Part shown: positions 1 through 9,395 of the stretch, in pieces
Numbering within the stretch: the stretch's first letter is position 1
Layout: every line of letters starts with the position of its first letter
Source: JABDMH01 sp965223165
GTDB taxonomy: Bacteria; Bacteroidota; Bacteroidia; Chitinophagales; Saprospiraceae
DNA: 64,000 nucleotides
Direction of reading: 5' to 3'
Assembly (NCBI GenBank): GCA_965223165.1
Contig: CBDCVQ010000017.1
Location: 62,001 to 126,000, forward strand
Notes under the pieces: model-generated
Seen by the model: only the letters and a program-made list of their open reading frames with translations
Told to the model about the DNA's origin: nothing
Databases searched by the model: none
Program-made: the position numbers and the translations under genes

Positions 1-2
1 AT

Positions 3-716
3 GAAAATCATTCGATCGAGACCCTTCGTTGGAAAATCGAGAAATTTTGCCATGACATTGAGATTGTGCAGACATTTTCCGATTCCGTCCTGGCCCTGGA
101 ATATTTGAAATCCTCTGCCATCGACCTCCTTTTTATCGACATCGAGATGCCGCGGCTCAATGGCTTTGAGGTGCTGCAAGAGCTGGGCACCGTACCTTTC
201 GATGTAATTTTTACGACGGCATACGACGAGTTTGGCATCAAAGCAATCAAATTCAGTGCGTTGGACTATCTGTTGAAGCCCGTGCAGGCACAGGAGTTGG
301 TACAAGCGGTCGAAAAGCACAAGAACAAGTCGGCCCGTCAGGTGTCTCCCGAGCAACTCCGAGTGCTATTTAGCAACATTCAGGATGAGGACCGTGGCCC
401 CGTCAAGATTCCGCTGTCGACCAAGGAGAGTATCGAGTTTGTGGATCCGGCTGAAATCGTGGCCTGTCAATCAGATAGCAACTACACCATGGTCTACTTG
501 CAGGGCGGACGAAAGAAATTGATCTCCAAAACCCTCAAGGACTTTGAAGAGCTTCTGAGGGGGCACCACTTCTTTCGGTCGCATCACTCTTACCTCGTCA
601 GCGTCAATCACATCCGCGAATACGTGCGTAAGGATGGTGGGTATCTGCGAATGGAGGGTGACATGATGGTGCCCGTATCCCGCAGCCGAAAGGACGAAGT
701 GCTGAAATTATTCTAA
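3..716 (+). CDS. LytTR-family response regulator, 5' truncated by window edge
   Basis: Two-component response regulator: a CheY-like receiver followed by a LytTR DNA-binding domain. The reading frame is open from base 3, and the residues before the first internal Met (base 66) align with the start of a receiver domain, so the true start lies upstream of the window and Met-66 is not the start. The phospho-acceptor Asp sits in FIDIEMP, and the conserved Thr/Tyr/Lys positions follow in FTTAYDEF and YLLKPV. The C-terminal ~110 residues form the LytTR domain, with the family features IVACQSDSNYTMVYL and FFRSHHSYLVSVNHI. The partner kinase, probably LytS-like, is expected just upstream. The downstream cyclase gene begins 32 bp later on the same strand and could be co-transcribed, which is inference only. 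Confidence 0.93.
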   Translation, partial: ENHSIETLRWKIEKFCHDIEIVQTFSDSVLALEYLKSSAIDLLFIDIEMPRLNGFEVLQELGTVPFDVIFTTAYDEFGIKAIKFSALDYLLKPVQAQELVQAVEKHKNKSARQVSPEQLRVLFSNIQDEDRGPVKIPLSTKESIEFVDPAEIVACQSDSNYTMVYLQGGRKKLISKTLKDFEELLRGHHFFRSHHSYLVSVNHIREYVRKDGGYLRMEGDMMVPVSRSRKDEVLKLF

Positions 717-748
717 GACCGGGCCTCCACAAAAAACCAAGCAGCGTC

Positions 749-2080
749 ATGCCGAAGATCACTTATAGCAACCTCAACCAGTCATTTGAGAGCCGTGACC
801 CCGAGGACACGATTCTGGATATCTCCGTGGATCACCGCATCCCGCACCTGCATGAATGCGGTGGCTCAGGACTCTGCACCACCTGCCGAGTCCGAATACT
901 AGATGGATTGTCCAATCTGACGCCATTGAGCAGCAAGGAGCGGATCATCTCCCGGGAGCGCGGCTGGGACTCTAGCATCCGGCTGGCGTGTCAGGTGAGG
1001 CCTACCGGTGACGTCTCCCTACAGCGACTCATTTGGTCTACGGCGGAGATCAGCCACTTGCAGCTCGAGACGATCCATGAAGACTATGGGGAGGAGAAAT
1101 CCATCGCGATCCTATTTTGCGATCTGCGAAACTTTACGTCCATTACGTCCAAGAACTTGGTGTTTGACATGGTCCACATGCTCAATCGCTTCTACACATT
1201 GCTGGGAGATCCGATCCTCATCAACAATGGCATCATCTACCAGTACGTGGGCGATGAGATCGTTGGCATCTTTGGCGCATCGGGCGAACCGGGATCACGT
1301 AGTTGCACCGATGCCATACGTGCCGCCCTGGGTATGCAGTATGCCGTGAGTCGCCTGAATCGATTTGAACTCAGTGAGATGGATGCGCAATTTGACGTAG
1401 GTATTGGTCTCCATTTTGGTCGGGCCTACTTAGGTAAGCTGGGCCACCCAAAGCACAAGCAGTTTGCCGTGGTAGGCGATGCGATCAATGTCACTAGCCG
1501 CATCCAGGGAGAGACTAAAAATGTGGAATCCAAGATCTTGATCTCGCAGGAGTTCTTGGATCGATTGCCTCCCGATCTGCTGCAGCTGGGCAGAGCGGTA
1601 GACACCAATTTGCGGGGCAAGACCGAAGAGACCACACTCCATGAGGTGGTGAAATTTGCCCAGCCGGATATCAGCCTGGAGGTGCAAGCCACCCTGGATC
1701 TCTTGCTGAAGAATGAGGATCGATTTGCCAGTCGGTTTTATGACAAAGTGTTTGAGATCGCCCCGGAAACTCGCGCCCTCTTCAAGAATAACCTGAAGGA
1801 CCAAGGCCGTCTGCTGACCCACATGCTCAGTGGCATCGTCTACAGCCTGAGTCGACCCAGTCATCTGAAGATGGGGCTGCGCACGCTAGGCAAGAATCAC
1901 ACAAAGTATGGCGTAGAGGCATTCCATTATCCGGTGGTCAAGCAAGCTATCCTCGAGACAATCCAAGAAGAGTTGGGTGAGGAATACAACGAGGATATCG
2001 GCCATGCTTGGGAGCAGGCCATGGACATGATCATTGACCTGATGAAAGAGGGACAGGCGCAGACAGACCGGGCCGAGTAG
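749..2080 (+). CDS. ferredoxin - class III nucleotide cyclase - globin fusion protein
   Basis: A 443-residue soluble three-domain protein. Residues 1-95 are a [2Fe-2S] ferredoxin of the adrenodoxin-like type, with cluster ligands Cys37, Cys43, Cys46 and Cys81. Residues ~115-300 are a class III nucleotide cyclase: metal-binding Asp125 (FCDLRNFTS) and Asp169 (VGDEIVGIFG), and the transition-state pair Asn247/Arg251 (INVTSR). The usual purine-specifying Lys is Gln165, and the second specificity position (FAVVGD) is Ala240, so cAMP versus cGMP cannot be assigned. Residues ~306-435 resemble a flavohaemoglobin-type globin, with proximal haem His384 (GKNHTKYGV). There is no signal peptide or membrane segment. 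The architecture suggests a cytosolic enzyme sensing redox state or O2/NO through both an Fe-S cluster and haem; that role is inference. It follows a LytTR regulator gene by 32 bp and faces a convergent gene 12 bp beyond its stop. Confidence 0.9.
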   Translation: MPKITYSNLNQSFESRDPEDTILDISVDHRIPHLHECGGSGLCTTCRVRILDGLSNLTPLSSKERIISRERGWDSSIRLACQVRPTGDVSLQRLIWSTAEISHLQLETIHEDYGEEKSIAILFCDLRNFTSITSKNLVFDMVHMLNRFYTLLGDPILINNGIIYQYVGDEIVGIFGASGEPGSRSCTDAIRAALGMQYAVSRLNRFELSEMDAQFDVGIGLHFGRAYLGKLGHPKHKQFAVVGDAINVTSRIQGETKNVESKILISQEFLDRLPPDLLQLGRAVDTNLRGKTEETTLHEVVKFAQPDISLEVQATLDLLLKNEDRFASRFYDKVFEIAPETRALFKNNLKDQGRLLTHMLSGIVYSLSRPSHLKMGLRTLGKNHTKYGVEAFHYPVVKQAILETIQEELGEEYNEDIGHAWEQAMDMIIDLMKEGQAQTDRAE

Positions 2081-2092
2081 GAGCCACCTGTG

Positions 2093-4300
2093 TCAATGTA
2101 GCACGTCAAACAGGTAGCTGTATTTCACGGTAAAGCTCCGATTTTCCAATCCAATATCATCACGCACCTGATTGTACACGATAAACAGGCCGGTGTTTGC
2201 CTGCTGCAGCCAACCGACCCGAATATTGGCAGACCAGATATCGCTGACACTATTGTACTGGATCAGACTCTGGGTAAAGAGCCGGGGGGTGAATGAATAG
2301 GAGATCCGGGTGCCAAACACATCCGTACTAAAGTCACCGGCGGGCAGCTTGATATCGTTGCGTCGATAGATAAACTCCGAAGAGAATCTATCGCCGATCC
2401 GGACGCGCAGTGTGCCACTGTTGGCATATCGTTCGCCGCCGAAGAAACCGCCCAATATGTGTCGGGTGCTGATCGAGACCGGCTTGCTCTGGTTGGTCCG
2501 TAGGACAAGCTGTGCCTCGCTGTGCTCAAAGGTGCCCTGGGGCACGGTGATGCCGTCAAAGATCTCAAACGGAGCGACCACTCCCTCGGTTGTAAGGTTG
2601 ATGCCCGTGTGGATTTCAAGTCCCGAAATCCATTCCCAGTGGTTGTCAATGTGCAAGAACTTTGTCTCTTGAAAGCCGCCAAAGGTCCAGTAGCTGCGGT
2701 AGGTGACATGGGGCCGCAGTTCCATCAATCCCAGGAAACCATTCATACGCCAGTGATAGAGCACCCGAAACTCGGGTTTGCGGAAAGACCGTCGCAGCAG
2801 AAAGCCCACCTCGGGATTGAAACCCTCTCCGACTTCGGTATAGCCGGCACTGAGTGACCAACCGTTCCAGACGTATTGCCCGGTCAGCTTAAAGGAGTGA
2901 TCCCGCTCTTCTATGCCGGGGGTGGTAGATTTAGCCAGAAACCCGCTTACGCGTGCTTTTTGACCAATGCCAAATTTGCCGTCCAGTGCCCAGGTGCGGT
3001 TGTAATCATTATCCAGCTCGCCCATGCCATTTCGACTGACGAATAGTCCACCGATGGCCGATCGCTGGCCGAACTCATGATTGACGCGGGCCAGGCTGAA
3101 ATTGTTGGGTTCGATGCCTTGCTCGCTCACACCCTCGGTAAACATGGTGAGGGCGCCGATGTTGGTCTTTTTGACCTTGCCCGACAAGCGAGCGCCCCCG
3201 GTGATGGGCACCAGCTGTCCTCGTTCTCCGATGCCGATTCGTCGACTGAAAAAGAGGTCGACCTCTCCCGGACTGCCCACGCTAAATTGTCCCGCATTTT
3301 CCAAGAAGAAGGGCCGCTTCTCTGGAAAGAAGAGGTTAAAGCGATCGAGGTTCACCTGTTGCTCGTCTACCTCCACCTGGGCAAAATCAGTGTTGTAGGT
3401 CAGATCAAGGGTGAGGCTGGGGGTGATGCTGTATTTGAGATCGGCACCCAACTCCGTACCGTAATCGGTCTTGCTATCGTCTCGCTGCTTGGCCGCCTGT
3501 ACGAGGGCATACGGCACGAATTTGAGGTTGCCCGGGCTTTGCAGATTCAGCCCCGTCAGCGTACCGGCCAGGGAGAGACGGTTAAGATTGAAATTGACCG
3601 GAATGGGCGACCAATAAGCAATCTCGTTTGACTTGCGAATGTTTCGGCGAAAGTTGAGCCCCCAGGTCTGGTTTTCCCCACTGCGATAACGGATGGTGCG
3701 GAGGGGGATGGCAAACTCAGCACTCCAGCCATAGTCGCCGACCTGCGTCCGCACCTCCCATGAGGCATCCCAATTGAGGTTAAACCCGCCGATGATCCCA
3801 CCCTGCTGCCGGTTGCTGTTAAAATTGCCTTGGCCTTCGTTGTCGACCTGGGCATCATACTCGACTCCAAGCGTGTTGGTGCCAAACACAAATCCGTTTT
3901 GTCGATCGTGATACGTGTCCAGAATCATGAGAAAGCCATCGGTGTTATCCAGGGATCCGTCGCGCCGGGCATCGGTCACCACGAGCTTCTCGGGCTCTGT
4001 GTCATAACAGATCACGGCTACGTAAAAGGTCTCGCGGTCGTATGCGATCCGCACTTCAGTACGTTCGGTGGCGGGCTGTCCGATGTTTGGGCGGGTCTGA
4101 GAAAAACCGGTGATGGCTTCGATCTGAGACCAGACTGGATCGGACCGCACTTCACCATCAAGGACAGGTTTGTCTGACGAGAGGACGGTGGCTTTGGCCG
4201 TCGGCCGCAATGGGTCTCCGTAGTCGCAGATCGAGGTAGCGAGCACGCTGCTGCAAAGGCAAAACAGCCCAAACACTAGTTGATGGCGGCAAGGTTTCAC
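2093..4300 (-). CDS. DUF5916 family outer-membrane protein with CBM9-like N-terminal domain
   Basis: A secreted, probably outer-membrane protein of about 735 residues. After a signal peptide (hydrophobic run ending CSSVLA), residues ~30-200 look like a carbohydrate-binding family 9-like domain (PVLDGEV, then WSAEFAIPLRTIRY). The rest is rich in alternating beta segments and carries the DUF5916 hallmark LFFPEKRPFFLE. The substrate is unknown, and members of this family are sometimes annotated only as hypothetical. The frame stays open to a start at 4462, but that extension of about 54 residues is not protein-like and precedes the signal peptide. I prefer the GTG at 4298-4300 (VKPCRHQ), which places the signal peptide at the N terminus; the exact start is uncertain. 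It converges on the cyclase gene with a 12-bp gap and no visible terminator. Confidence 0.8.
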   Translation of the reverse strand: MKPCRHQLVFGLFCLCSSVLATSICDYGDPLRPTAKATVLSSDKPVLDGEVRSDPVWSQIEAITGFSQTRPNIGQPATERTEVRIAYDRETFYVAVICYDTEPEKLVVTDARRDGSLDNTDGFLMILDTYHDRQNGFVFGTNTLGVEYDAQVDNEGQGNFNSNRQQGGIIGGFNLNWDASWEVRTQVGDYGWSAEFAIPLRTIRYRSGENQTWGLNFRRNIRKSNEIAYWSPIPVNFNLNRLSLAGTLTGLNLQSPGNLKFVPYALVQAAKQRDDSKTDYGTELGADLKYSITPSLTLDLTYNTDFAQVEVDEQQVNLDRFNLFFPEKRPFFLENAGQFSVGSPGEVDLFFSRRIGIGERGQLVPITGGARLSGKVKKTNIGALTMFTEGVSEQGIEPNNFSLARVNHEFGQRSAIGGLFVSRNGMGELDNDYNRTWALDGKFGIGQKARVSGFLAKSTTPGIEERDHSFKLTGQYVWNGWSLSAGYTEVGEGFNPEVGFLLRRSFRKPEFRVLYHWRMNGFLGLMELRPHVTYRSYWTFGGFQETKFLHIDNHWEWISGLEIHTGINLTTEGVVAPFEIFDGITVPQGTFEHSEAQLVLRTNQSKPVSISTRHILGGFFGGERYANSGTLRVRIGDRFSSEFIYRRNDIKLPAGDFSTDVFGTRISYSFTPRLFTQSLIQYNSVSDIWSANIRVGWLQQANTGLFIVYNQVRDDIGLENRSFTVKYSYLFDVLH

Positions 4301-4543
4301 ACGATGTACGTTGACCACACAATATAGAATTAGTTGGGCGAAAGGCAGGGGAGCGATCGTTCCTGCAATCACATCACTAGACACTGTAATTGGACGAGAA
4401 AATGGCACGAAAAATGTGACGCCTGTGGTTAGTCGGCCAATGCCCCGCTGATCTGATCCCACCTCTGGTGCATTCGACGTATGACCGATGAAGCCGGTTT
4501 CCCGATTGCGAGTTGATTTTTGATCAAAGCTAAATTGTTGACC

Positions 4544-6205
4544 ATGAGAGTCTTGTTGACCTGTCTCTGCCTTTTTCTCAGTCTGACCCTACCTGGCCAA
4601 GCCTGCCTGCTGCCCGAATCAATGAACGTATTGAAGCCGGATCGATGCGGTATTCGGTATGTCAAGTCCACCCCCAATACGATCGAGGTTATACTTGAGT
4701 TTGAAAAAAGAGTGCGGGTGATCAGCCATATGAAGCCGGGCAATGCCAAGGGTACCCCGGTCAATATGCGAGGGATCTACGAGCTGACTTATGATAAGCA
4801 GGGCAACCTACTGAAGGAGCAGCGCTCCTATCTCGAAGACCCGCAGATACCAGAGCAAAGCTTGATCTTTGGACTCAACGATCAACGTGGCACCTTGCTG
4901 GATGCTGACATCCGGCTGATCTCCCAGGAAGCGTATCAGCAGATCCCTTGGATTGCAGCTAAATACCCCAGGCGGGAGGGTGGCGAGCATCCCGTGGCAA
5001 AACACTTTTTCACCAGCGACCTTAATGTCGATCAGCAGGGGCGGTTGATGTCCTTACATGTGATGCGGCATGACAGATCACCTGATCAAGACGATTATGT
5101 GCCGACGGGTCGCAAGGTCGATATAACGCTGTATGACAGTAGTACCGTCAAGAAACACTGGACATCCATCTATTTTCCTGCCATCAGTGCGGATGACGGA
5201 ACGACCCTTGCCATGCTAAATCGCTACGACAGAAGGGAGAGCAGACAACCTTCGGAGCGCCAATTGCGGCTGGTCTCTTTTGACTCCGTCGGTCAGGTGC
5301 AGGGAAGCTTTGATCTGAGCTTTGAGGTACCCATGGATGTGATTCACCGGGCGGAGGAAGTGAGTCGCGAGGAGACGTCGGGAGCGGACCAGTTGGACCA
5401 TCAGGTATGGGTATTTGCTCGTAGGAGTACACCGGGTGCTGTAGGTAGTCATCGGAAGTACTTCTACTATGATTTTAGCCGTGATGCTACGCTTGTCCAT
5501 GCGGATACGGTGGTTTCCAGTCACAATCCTTTTGATCCGATCAATAGCTATCGCCATGATGAGGGGATCATTTACATCTCGCTAGACGGGCACCAACTAC
5601 ATAGCCTGTACCTACCGAAGAAGGGCCGATATCTGACCAGCTCCACACGTGGCCAATTGGCAGGCCTGCAGAAGTTCTTGCAGTCCTCCGAGCAGGGTGA
5701 TGGACCAAGCGTATCGCTTGCCCTCCATGAGGAGCCCAGGGTATTTGCAGATGAATCCATGCTATTTGTGTACCGAGTCATCGAAGATGTGGCACCCACC
5801 GCAGCCACTGTGAAGGGCAGCCGAGCTACCGTAACCAGTGTGCAACATGGCTTGGTCTTTCTGCACTTGCACAAGAATGGGCAAATCGCCGCTGCCAAGT
5901 ACTACCAGCGTCCGGGCAACGCAGATCTGCGGGCGATGGTGGAGGTGGGCCCCATCGAGCGAAACGAAGAAGGATGCATCTCTTTTTACGCACAGGAAGT
6001 CACCTCCGTCGGTGCCTATCCCGTGCTATATACCATTAAGCATGGCAACGTCTCCATCCTCAAAAACAAGACAGATCGGACGGCTTCCCGGTTCATCTAC
6101 TTCGACTCGGGGGAGGCCATCGTCGGCTACTTTGGCGTGATCAGAGATCCGGACGACCCACGCGTCTCCGTCAAGACCGTCGAGATCGTGCGAGCGGACG
6201 ATTGA
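4544..6205 (+). CDS. secreted protein of unknown function
   Basis: Not recognised. A 553-residue protein with a clear Sec signal peptide (MRVLLTCLCLFLSLTLPGQA). The ATG at 4544 is chosen over an in-frame TTG at 4520 because it puts the signal peptide at the N terminus. The mature part is hydrophilic and beta-rich, without transmembrane segments or a recognisable catalytic motif. It has no terminal T9SS sorting domain and no lipobox, so a periplasmic location is the default inference. It is transcribed divergently from the DUF5916 gene across about 240 bp. Frame-wide protein-like composition supports a real gene, but the function is open. Confidence 0.75.
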   Translation: MRVLLTCLCLFLSLTLPGQACLLPESMNVLKPDRCGIRYVKSTPNTIEVILEFEKRVRVISHMKPGNAKGTPVNMRGIYELTYDKQGNLLKEQRSYLEDPQIPEQSLIFGLNDQRGTLLDADIRLISQEAYQQIPWIAAKYPRREGGEHPVAKHFFTSDLNVDQQGRLMSLHVMRHDRSPDQDDYVPTGRKVDITLYDSSTVKKHWTSIYFPAISADDGTTLAMLNRYDRRESRQPSERQLRLVSFDSVGQVQGSFDLSFEVPMDVIHRAEEVSREETSGADQLDHQVWVFARRSTPGAVGSHRKYFYYDFSRDATLVHADTVVSSHNPFDPINSYRHDEGIIYISLDGHQLHSLYLPKKGRYLTSSTRGQLAGLQKFLQSSEQGDGPSVSLALHEEPRVFADESMLFVYRVIEDVAPTAATVKGSRATVTSVQHGLVFLHLHKNGQIAAAKYYQRPGNADLRAMVEVGPIERNEEGCISFYAQEVTSVGAYPVLYTIKHGNVSILKNKTDRTASRFIYFDSGEAIVGYFGVIRDPDDPRVSVKTVEIVRADD

Positions 6206-6276
6206 GCGGGTTCTGGACCAGCTCTGGCTAAAGGGAGGGTGATCGACGACCTATGCCAAATTGGAGTTGTCGACAG

Positions 6277-7737
6277 TTACACTTTCCAGCCCTTGCGATA
6301 CTTTCGCTTGACAAACTGATTGGCAGGCTTGAAGTTGGTGATCTCCATATTTTGGCCATCCCAAGTCAGCTTTTTTCTGCCCTTAAATACCATGCGATCC
6401 CCGCGCTTTTTGCCCAGCGCATAGCTGCGGATGGCGAGATTGCCCATCAATACCGTCTCGGTCAATGGTCCGGCGTAGTCGAAGGAAGAGGTCAGTGCCT
6501 TGTGCTCCTGGCTGCCAAATCCCGCCTTGCAGGCTTCTGTCCATAGTGCCTGATGACCATAATTGGGCATTTGGGCGTAGGCATTGTCCTTGTCGTAATC
6601 ATCGGGCATTTCGATCACCTGACCGCCCTTGAGGTAGACCTTGGGATCTCGCGCATAGGTGCCGCAGGTCATGATACCTTTGCTACCCATTAGCATCACA
6701 CCGTTGGTGCTGCCTTCCTGTCCGATCCAGTGATCTGCCGGTATCAGGTCCGGATGGAATGGTCGTATCCCCCCGTCGCTCCAAGTGAGCTTCACCTCCG
6801 AAGGATTGTGCGATGAAGCTGGAAAGTGGAGTTGCACTCTGGAGGATGGTGGACAGCCTTCCGGGATATATTCGGGATTCCAGTCTTTGATGAATACCTG
6901 ACCCACACTGCATTGGACCTCCGTGGGATATCCGAGTTGGAGCAGCTTGAAGGCTGGGTCGATCAAATGACAGCCCATATCACCCAAGGCTCCCGTACCA
7001 AAATTCCACCAGCCTCTCCACTTAAAGGGATGGTAGAGTGGATCGTAGTCCACCATCTCGGCGGGGCCAATAAACAGGTCCCAGTCTTTGGCTGACATGG
7101 AGCTCGGTAGGGACTGACCGCTCGGCACCGGGATGCCTTGGGGCCAGACAGGACGGTTGGTCCACACATGCACGGTATGTACCGGGCCAATGAGGTCCGC
7201 CTTAAACCATTCCATCATCTGCTTTTGGGCAGGGTTGGACGCCCCTTGATTGCCCATCTGGGTGACCACTCGCTTGGCCCGGGCAGTTTCTGTGAGCCTC
7301 CTGGCCTCGTAGATATTGTGCGTCAGTGGCTTTTGGACATAGACATGGATGCCGAGGTCCATTGCAGCCATAGTGGCCACTGCATGGGTGTGATCTGGGG
7401 TAGATATCGTCACGGCATCGATTTCCTTGCCTCGCTCATCGAGCATTTTTCGAAAATCTTTGAAGAACTGTGCCTTCGGAAATTTCTCGACCGTCTTTGT
7501 ACACTGAGAGGTGTCGACATCACAGAGGGCAACGACATTTTCCGCGCCTTCATTCCACGCATTGATGATGTCGGATCGTCCTTTCCCGCCAGATCCAATC
7601 GCGGCGAGGTTCAACTTGTCGCTGGGCGCCCGGTAGCCTTTGCCCAGGACATGTCGTGGTACGATAAAGAATGAAGCGGCGGAGAGGGCTCCCATCTTGA
7701 GTGCTTGCCTCCTAGAGGTCTTGTCTACTTGTGTCAT
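6277..7737 (-). CDS. Gfo/Idh/MocA family oxidoreductase with Tat signal
   Basis: An NAD(P)-dependent oxidoreductase of 486 residues acting on an unknown sugar or polyol-like substrate. It begins with a twin-arginine signal (SRRQALKMG) and a hydrophobic stretch, indicating folded export. A Rossmann NAD site follows (AAIGSGGKG, residues 46-53). The family's EKP motif appears as VQKPLTH, with Gln135-Lys136-Pro137, the form common in the exported bacteroidetal/planctomycetal subfamily. The C-terminal alpha/beta domain is complete, ending RKGWKV. The gene lies 100 bp downstream of a sodium:solute symporter on the same strand, which suggests uptake and oxidation of one compound; the substrate is not visible from the sequence. 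Confidence 0.92.
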   Translation of the reverse strand: MTQVDKTSRRQALKMGALSAASFFIVPRHVLGKGYRAPSDKLNLAAIGSGGKGRSDIINAWNEGAENVVALCDVDTSQCTKTVEKFPKAQFFKDFRKMLDERGKEIDAVTISTPDHTHAVATMAAMDLGIHVYVQKPLTHNIYEARRLTETARAKRVVTQMGNQGASNPAQKQMMEWFKADLIGPVHTVHVWTNRPVWPQGIPVPSGQSLPSSMSAKDWDLFIGPAEMVDYDPLYHPFKWRGWWNFGTGALGDMGCHLIDPAFKLLQLGYPTEVQCSVGQVFIKDWNPEYIPEGCPPSSRVQLHFPASSHNPSEVKLTWSDGGIRPFHPDLIPADHWIGQEGSTNGVMLMGSKGIMTCGTYARDPKVYLKGGQVIEMPDDYDKDNAYAQMPNYGHQALWTEACKAGFGSQEHKALTSSFDYAGPLTETVLMGNLAIRSYALGKKRGDRMVFKGRKKLTWDGQNMEITNFKPANQFVKRKYRKGWKV

Positions 7738-7837
7738 CGATTAAGTAATAGTTAGATAGTTGCCCTGAAATTATGGCATTTCAGACAAAGACCGACGCCC
7801 TCATGTAGAAATGTTGAGCCCACTCCCGCTTTGGGAG

Positions 7838-9364
7838 TTAGTTCTCCTTGTTCTGTGCCCGGAGTGTGGCCGTAAAGGCATCTCGCAGATGGGCGTCTGG
7901 CCACAGGCGAGATACGATGATTCCGGCCAAAAGGCTCAGAGCAAACGATGGCCCCAGTTCCGCAATCTGCGCAAAGTATACGCCTATGCCATCGATCGCA
8001 GGCAGCACAAATTTGAACACAGGTACGCTCAGAAACCCTACGATTATGGAGGTGATGGCCCCCCGCTGGGTGTAGCGCGACCAGAAGAGCGATAGGATCA
8101 TCGCCGGGCAGAAGCTTGCAGCAATGCCCGACCAACCAAATATCACAAACCAAAAGATCGTACGACCGGGTGTGGTCGCTGCCACCGTGAGTGCGATAGC
8201 CAGCGCCAAAATGGCTAGCCCTACGGTAACCCAGCGGGACATCTTGGTAAGGCGTTCGACCTCCAATTTCGGATGAAGAATCTGCTGGTACACGTCTCTG
8301 ACGACCGCACTTGACGCCACGACCAGGAGTGAGTCGATTGTGGACATAATGGCGGCCAGCACCACAGCGATGTAAATGCCAATGAAGAAAAGGGGCAGCA
8401 GGTGCTCTACCAGCAGTATCAGGGCGTTTTGGGCGTTGTTTCCCATCACCGCTTGTACGTCCGCTCCAGTCTCCGTAAAAAAGTACCTGGCCAAGATACC
8501 AATCATCACGGCGGCGCTGTCGGTGAGCAACGTAAAAGCAATCGCAACCCAACGTCCCTTCTTGATCTCGGACTCCCCCTTGATCGACATAAATCGCACA
8601 AAGAGTTGCGGAGAGCCCATGAAGCCAAGGCCGATCATCGCATAACCGATCAAGGTGGCCACATTGATCGCGGTCAGACCACCCGGTCCCCATGGATTAA
8701 GTAGCTCCGGGTCGATCTGCTCCAGACCTGACCAGAGGGGAGTACCGGATATACTCAGCCACCCGACCAGCGGCAGGATGATTAGCCCGAGAAACATTAG
8801 GAGCCCCTGAAACAGGTCGGACCAAGCTACTGCCACAAAGCCGCCAAAGAAAATGTAAAGGAGCACGATGCTAAATCCCAGCAAGATCCCCAGGTAGTAG
8901 TTCCAACCCAGAAAAGCTTCGAATGCGGAACCGGTGGCATCGATCTGGGCACTGACGTAGATGACTACAAAGACGGACAGAATCACCGCCGCCAGGATGC
9001 GCAAGTGATGTGTGCGGGCCCCAAAGCGGCTGACTAGATAATCCGGCACCGTGATGGAGCCATAACCATCGCTCAATCGCTTAAAGCGCTTAGCCATCAC
9101 AAACCAGGCTACGGAGACACCAATCACTTCGCCGACCACGACCCAGAAGGCACTTACGCCCACCAGCGCGCCGAGACCGGTGAGTCCGAGCAGCAGCCAG
9201 GCCGATTCCCCGGTGGCTCGTGTGGAAAATGCCACCACCCAAAAGCCTAATTTCTTGCCTCCGACGTAGTAGTCCTTGATGTCTCTAATCTTGCGGGAGG
9301 ACCACAGGCCGATGAGAAAAAGGCAGGCAAAATAGGAGACCAGAATGGCAATCTTTGTAATCAT
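7838..9364 (-). CDS. sodium:solute symporter (SSS/PutP family)
   Basis: An inner-membrane Na+-coupled transporter of 508 residues, with about thirteen hydrophobic segments in the LeuT-fold arrangement. The N terminus includes the family pattern DYYVGGKKLGFWVVAFSTRATGESAW, read in parts as the SSS signature region. The centre carries VAWSDLFQGLLM, as in PutP proteins. Proline/sodium symporters are the closest characterised relatives, but the substrate cannot be told from sequence alone. It sits upstream of, and probably in one operon with, the Tat-exported Gfo/Idh/MocA oxidoreductase. A short inverted repeat (ACTCCC/GGGAGT, 7822-7838) follows the stop codon; it is too weak to call a terminator. 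Confidence 0.92.
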   Translation of the reverse strand: MITKIAILVSYFACLFLIGLWSSRKIRDIKDYYVGGKKLGFWVVAFSTRATGESAWLLLGLTGLGALVGVSAFWVVVGEVIGVSVAWFVMAKRFKRLSDGYGSITVPDYLVSRFGARTHHLRILAAVILSVFVVIYVSAQIDATGSAFEAFLGWNYYLGILLGFSIVLLYIFFGGFVAVAWSDLFQGLLMFLGLIILPLVGWLSISGTPLWSGLEQIDPELLNPWGPGGLTAINVATLIGYAMIGLGFMGSPQLFVRFMSIKGESEIKKGRWVAIAFTLLTDSAAVMIGILARYFFTETGADVQAVMGNNAQNALILLVEHLLPLFFIGIYIAVVLAAIMSTIDSLLVVASSAVVRDVYQQILHPKLEVERLTKMSRWVTVGLAILALAIALTVAATTPGRTIFWFVIFGWSGIAASFCPAMILSLFWSRYTQRGAITSIIVGFLSVPVFKFVLPAIDGIGVYFAQIAELGPSFALSLLAGIIVSRLWPDAHLRDAFTATLRAQNKEN

Positions 9365-9395
9365 GTTGGCATATTAAGCGACGCCGAAGGGGTGT

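Noticed and set aside
7752..8693. 313-residue minus-strand frame
   Set aside because: It lies wholly inside the sodium:solute symporter gene in another frame and its composition (Arg/Gly/His-rich, no domain) is that of a shadow.
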